From Chara braunii (taxonomy: Eukaryota; Streptophyta; Charophyceae; Charales; Characeae): a stretch of DNA of 30,668 bases. Within the stretch, counting starts at the first letter, position 1, and the number at the start of each line of letters is the position of its first letter. Of this stretch, positions 27,081 through 30,668 are shown in pieces. Position numbers and translations under genes: made by a program. The stretch covers positions 22,962 to 53,629 of the forward strand of contig BFEA01000313.1 in NCBI GenBank assembly GCA_003427395.1, in the 5' to 3' direction. The notes beneath the pieces are model-generated. The model was not told the DNA's origin, did not search any database, and saw only the letters and a list, made by a program, of their open reading frames with translations.

Positions 27081-27649
27081 CAAAACTCTCACTTCAGAAT
27101 TCTCATTCCTGAATTTTCAGCTACCTGATAACCTCTTGTGGGATCAAATGAACTAGTGAGGAACGTCGTCTCAGTCGGCTACCCTCCTGTCCTCCCCCGC
27201 TAAGAGGTCCTCCCACTTCCAAGCGTAGAGACTAGCCGCAGGCACAAGTTATCCCCGAAGAGGGATGACAACCTCCCCTTCGAAGTCGAACCGAAGTCAC
27301 ATACCAGTGCCTTATATCACCCACCGACACTTTGCCCTAATTTACCCTAGCCGGTACCACGCCCCAACTCGGCCCACCTCGAGCGCGGAATTACCCGGGT
27401 CCCAGGACTTTTATCGGCCTATCGATCATCAATTGCTAGCATGTCTACCCCCCATGTGCTCCGCCTTCAATTGTGAACTCTTCCATCTCCGTTCCCCCCA
27501 TCCTTTTTCGCCGCCACCTCGCTCTCTTCTCTCTTTGAATCAAAATTTTCCTTATCGGGGGTTTCCAAGAAAAAGAAGGGGGGGATAGATTCAGCAAGGC
27601 AGACTCTCGGGTGAGGCCTGTTAGGGTACGTACCTCGAAGCCTTCAATA
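27081..27649. other. No gene recognised
   Basis: Mixed sequence between the alternating repeat and the acidic-tailed ORF. Short frames on both strands (27265-27588 plus, 27445-27702 minus) lack recognisable features. If element C's 5' LTR or leader survives, it should lie here or further right, but I saw no LTR pair or PBS. Confidence 0.4.
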
Positions 27650-28015
27650 TTCGTTATCGTAATCCCAGTAGTCCCCAAGCTCCGAATCCGAGAAGCTGTC
27701 AAGGCACCGGTCCACCCAGGATCCGGCCTCCGAACCCTCCCCCTTTACTCTCTCAAATTCTCAAACCTCGCCCCTCTGTGAACCCTCTTCTTGACTTGGC
27801 TCCCTGCCCTCTCTTCTTTCGACCTGTAGTGGGGAAATTTCTACTCTAGGGCCTGCCCTTTGGGCGGCACCCCTTTCTTCTCGACGGGAGACGACCCCTC
27901 CTACCAAGCCCCTTCCTTCTCTCTCTGCTACTACGGGTCTTGCCGTTAGTCCCTGAGGGTCGAGGACAATAGGCAAGGTCATTTCCCTCGGAATTAAACC
28001 CCTTGGATCCCACAC
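27650..28015 (-). pseudogene. Uncharacterised minus-strand frame with acidic C-terminus
   Basis: The frame reads GLIPREMTLPIVLDPQGLTA, then RPVVAEREGRGLVG and an Arg/Glu/Gln-rich stretch. After a TGA at about 27761 it continues in phase to CLDSFSDSELGDYWDYDNEY and a stop. The acidic, Asp/Tyr-rich ending recalls the acidic tail at the end of the module array (21399), so this could be the C-terminus of another such unit or a separate small protein. It runs in the same direction as the array. Start unclear (GTG, no ATG). Confidence 0.35.
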
Positions 28016-28692
28016 GGAAGGTATCCCTGGCCCCTCTCGAACCCCCCTTCTTCTCTCTCTTCAGCTCTCACAATTTCTACCCCTCGCGCAGACCCACTTA
28101 TATTGTTTTCCCGCTCGATTTTCCCCCTTTGATTATTCTTCACCCTCATTCAGACCAAGCAAGCAAGCGGCAAGCTCTTCCCCTTCTTATTTTACCATTT
28201 TCCCGAAATAAACACACGAAAAATATAACTACCCAGCAACGAACTGACATGCTTTTTCCGGAAGTCGCAAGCGGGGTGCAAACAAGAGATTCCGACACCC
28301 TAAGTCTCAAGCACCCAAACAACCCCCAGCCTCCTCCAAGGATGACGTGCCCGAACACCTTAGCCCAAAGGGAGAACACAACGATTTGTCGAAAGAGAAA
28401 CGTCGAAGTCAAGAAAGTGAAAGTCGAGGCCGAAGACCAGAGGAAAAAGATGCCCCGAACTCGGTGCCAAGAGAAAAAACTCGAAGCAGATTACCAAAGA
28501 AGTGATTGTCGAAACTTAATGGCGAAGTCCCAAACCAATACCGTCGATACCGCCGCCTGTCATGCTCGTTTCTCCTTAGTCCGTCGGGTCATGAGCCAGC
28601 CGAGGCTGCGGGAGAAAAGCCATCCCCGGCAACAACGCCAATCTGTCGCCCGTGAATGCTTATCGTGGCTGCTCTCTTCCTTCACCAGTTGA
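28003..28692 (+). CDS. Uncharacterised 229-aa open frame, doubtful
   Basis: An ATG-less to moderately open frame with a Pro/Phe-rich N-terminus and a basic middle (RKRNVEVKKVKVEAEDQRKK, then MPRTRCQEKKLEADYQR). It is one of the longer undisturbed frames in the window, but it has no recognisable domain or repeat partner and its minus-strand complement is also partly open. Given how much of the window is decayed repeat, it may be chance. Confidence 0.2.
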   Translation: MDPTRKVSLAPLEPPFFSLFSSHNFYPSRRPTYIVFPLDFPPLIILHPHSDQASKRQALPLLILPFSRNKHTKNITTQQRTDMLFPEVASGVQTRDSDTLSLKHPNNPQPPPRMTCPNTLAQRENTTICRKRNVEVKKVKVEAEDQRKKMPRTRCQEKKLEADYQRSDCRNLMAKSQTNTVDTAACHARFSLVRRVMSQPRLREKSHPRQQRQSVARECLSWLLSSFTS

Positions 28693-29037
28693 GGCTACTC
28701 ATCTCTACGCTCATGTGTGCCATGACCTGTCGAACGCGTCACCCCCGCAGGTGTACTCCCTACCACTACTGTAGCTTGCGGTCCCCGTTCTTTTGCAGCG
28801 GGGCACCCGTGGTACGAGCGCAATCGGTTCGCAGTTGACCAGGGCGAGACTCACAATGCCTTGGTTTCAAAAAACTTGCCCATCTTTAACTTCGGCTAGG
28901 GCGGGGGGCTGCCCCAAACAACTGTGATGGGCATTGAGTCTGGTTCGTTTTCGCGAACGACTCGATCGTCGGGGTAAGCGCGACCCTGCTCAGAGAGCTA
29001 GAGCACAACTCTGCTGCCGTCCGAGTCACTGGCCCCT
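28693..29037. other. No gene recognised
   Basis: GC-balanced sequence without a convincing frame. It grades into the satellite-like repeats that start near 29038. Confidence 0.4.
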
Positions 29038-29650
29038 GAGGCCGAGCACAGATCAAAATAGACAAATGACTAGACAGTATTTTGACCCGGGCCAAGTGAA
29101 CAACTGATCTCTGATTCAGACAGGCCCTCTGAGGCTGACTGCAGTTCGGCGCGACTGTGCATCAGAGTAGCTCGACTTCGACTAGAAAGAGCTCCTCGAG
29201 GTTCAGTACAGTTCAGCACAGGTAAGTAAACGAGTGACTCGAACGTAATTTGGGCAATCTATTTGAGGTTTAGTACAATCCAGCACGGACAGCGGGCGAA
29301 TTTCGAATGAAATTTGGACAAGCTATTTGAGGTTGAGTACAATCCAGCATAGACAAATGAGCGAGTAATTGAGGTTGAGTACAATCCAGCACAAATAAGC
29401 AAGCGAGTGGTCCAAATGTACTTAGAACAAGCCACTTGAGCCTGAGTACAGCCCTGCACAGTGACTCGCCCGCAACTAAAAAAGGCCCTCGAGGCTAGGT
29501 ATGGTTCAGCACAGACGAATTGCAATCAGATTGGGCCCCTTGGCCGAGCAAGTTCGAGTGCGATTCGGACGGGCCACTTGAGGCTAGGCACAACTCAACA
29601 CAGATAGGCAAGTGAATAATCCAAGTGTAGTTCGAGCAAACCACTCGGTT
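29038..29650. repeat. Degenerate satellite, unit about 66 bp, nine copies
   Basis: A motif like TGAGG-T-AGTACAATCCAGCAC followed by AGA-AA-CGAGTGA recurs with the GAG at 29038, 29131, 29198, 29265, 29329, 29371, 29438, 29491 and 29580. Spacings are 93, 67, 67, 64, 42, 67, 53 and 89 bp, so the base unit is about 66 bp with internal indels. Several copies also share CCACTTGAGGCT or GGGCCACTTG. Short frames across it have no coding value. Confidence 0.75.
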
Positions 29651-29837
29651 ATTCCCCCGGAGCCGAAATCCAAGAGCGACCCGTGTCGGCGCTTGCAGCG
29701 CTCGAGCGGCTCAGTACCGCGAGCCTGATCACTTGTCTACGGAAATCAAAAGGCGCTCACGTTAGCCTGCCTAGCGGCGCGTGCATCTCCGGACTTGGTG
29801 AACTTGGTCACTCCCTTCAGATTATGGAAAGCAGCTT

Positions 29838-30080
29838 GTGCACGCATGGCTTCGGAGCTGGTCAGTGCGCATGTACGACTTCGGAACTGGTCGCTTCCCA
29901 CCGAAGTCGAAGGGCAGCTCGGCCCGAACACCACAAAAATCAAAAGCCAGCAGCTAGCTCTTGTACGTCTTCGAAACCCGTCCGTGCGTACGTATGGCTT
30001 CGCAACTGGTCGCTTCCCACCAAAGTCGAAGGGCATCTCGGCCCGAACACCACAGAAATCGATAGCCAGCCCGTGTGCAC
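29838..30080. repeat. 119-bp direct repeat
   Basis: CTGGTCGCTTCCCACC-AAGT and CTCGGCCCGAACACCAC occur in two near-identical blocks; TCGGAACTGG starts at 29881 and TCGCAACTGG at 30000. A partial third copy (TGGCTTCGGAGCTGGTC) precedes them near 29848. The long plus-strand frame 29683-30447 arises from these repeats and the following TC tract and is not considered a gene. Confidence 0.85.
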
Positions 30081-30237
30081 TCGCACGCGCAACGCCCGTG
30101 TGCTTTTGACCATGCCGCTCGCCAAGAGCGGAGCACGTTTGTCCACGCATGCCAAGCACTTCGAACTTGCAAACAGTGGTTGCGCACAAAAAAAAAACTC
30201 AGGGGCTCGCTTCTTTGGAATCTTCTCCCCTTTGCTT

Positions 30238-30281
30238 CCTCTCTCTCTTTCTCTCTCCCACTCTCTCTCTCTCTCTCTCTT

Positions 30282-30346
<65 letters not shown>
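30238..30346. repeat. TC microsatellite next to an undetermined base
   Basis: About 110 bp of almost pure CT dinucleotides with a few TTT interruptions, followed by N at 30347. The N probably marks an unresolved repeat length or a sequencing join. Confidence 0.95.
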
Positions 30347-30422
30347 NCCCCGAGCGCAGCCCGCCACGGCCGGCTATGCACGCGCCTCAATCCCTCGCTC
30401 TCTCTCTCTCTCCCGCTCTCTC

Positions 30423-30668
30423 TTTTCGAGTGCTAGCTCGGTGTTGAGTGCGGTTGTGGCCTCGCGAGCGCTCCGATCTTCGGCTGCCTGCACGTTTTTT
30501 TCATACACTCTCTCTCCCTCTCTCTCTTTTCGAGCGCTAGCTCGGTGTCGAGTGCGGTTGTGGCTCCGCGAGCGCTCCGATCTTCGGCTGCCCGCACGTT
30601 CCTCTCGTACACTTTCTCTCCCTCTCTCTCTTTTCGAGCGCTAGCTCGGTGTCGAGTGCGGTTGTGGC
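30423..30668. repeat. 104-bp tandem repeat running off the right edge
   Basis: TTTTCGAG-GCTAGCTCGGTG begins at 30423, 30527 and 30631, exactly 104 bp apart. Each unit contains GAGTGCGGTTGTGGC, GCGAGCGCTCCGATCTTCGG, a GC-CGCACGTT string and a CT-rich stretch. The third copy is cut by the window end. This is probably the edge of a satellite array. Confidence 0.92.

Noticed and set aside
29038-29650. CRISPR-like array of regularly spaced repeats
   Set aside because: Spacing is irregular, repeats are degenerate, the 'spacers' are themselves similar, and the sequence is eukaryotic; it is a decayed satellite.
29683-30447. 254-aa plus-strand ORF
   Set aside because: It is built from the 119-bp direct repeat and the TC tract; no domain, and it includes an undetermined residue.
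30075-30644. 189-aa plus-strand ORF with Ser/Leu runs
   Set aside because: It consists of the TC microsatellite translated plus the 104-bp tandem repeat and crosses an N.

Overview
The window looks like nuclear DNA of a green-lineage (streptophyte) eukaryote, almost entirely decayed LTR retrotransposons and simple or tandem repeats. Three things point there: a 170-bp stretch closely resembling land-plant mitochondrial small-subunit rRNA (rrn18), a Ty3/gypsy integrase with a chromodomain, and primer-binding-site-like sequences of the plant initiator-tRNA-Met type. The Gag/Pol style and the repeat load would suit a charophyte alga such as Chara, but that is inference from memory. No intact host gene, tRNA gene or CRISPR array was found.

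Layout. 1-3944: microsatellite, rrn18 fragment, non-coding DNA and a complex foldback repeat (2540-3380). 3945-10294: element A, a decayed Ty3/gypsy chromovirus read on the minus strand (LTR, chromodomain, integrase, RNase H, RT, Gag). 10296-13560: element B, a second Ty3/gypsy lineage on the minus strand (integrase core and zinc domain, RNase H, RT, protease). 14019-17628: on the plus strand, an LTR of the A family, a PBS-like site, a long structured leader and a Gag N-terminus. 17629-18255: on the plus strand, a Gypsy integrase C-terminus that begins where B's integrase stops. This is best explained by an inversion of about 7.3 kb (10295 to 17629) that cut A inside gag and B inside integrase.

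18327-21282: element C, minus strand, a Gag-protease ORF with a CCHC knuckle but no pol. Directly upstream on the same strand (21399-26583) lies the most unusual part of the window: an array of unrecognised protein modules repeating about every 690-708 bp (roughly 232 codons), preceded by two copies of a different 396-bp module. The modules are related in sequence, spacing and frame but carry many stops. I recognise no family; they may be an extra ORF of element C or a decayed tandem gene.

26723-30668: an alternating-orientation repeat, an acidic-tailed ORF, a degenerate satellite of about 66 bp, a 119-bp direct repeat, a long TC tract and a 104-bp tandem repeat running off the right edge.

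Nearly all coding regions are broken by substitutions and frameshifts, and key catalytic residues are altered (YLND in A's RT, DNG in C's protease), so none of the elements appears autonomous.
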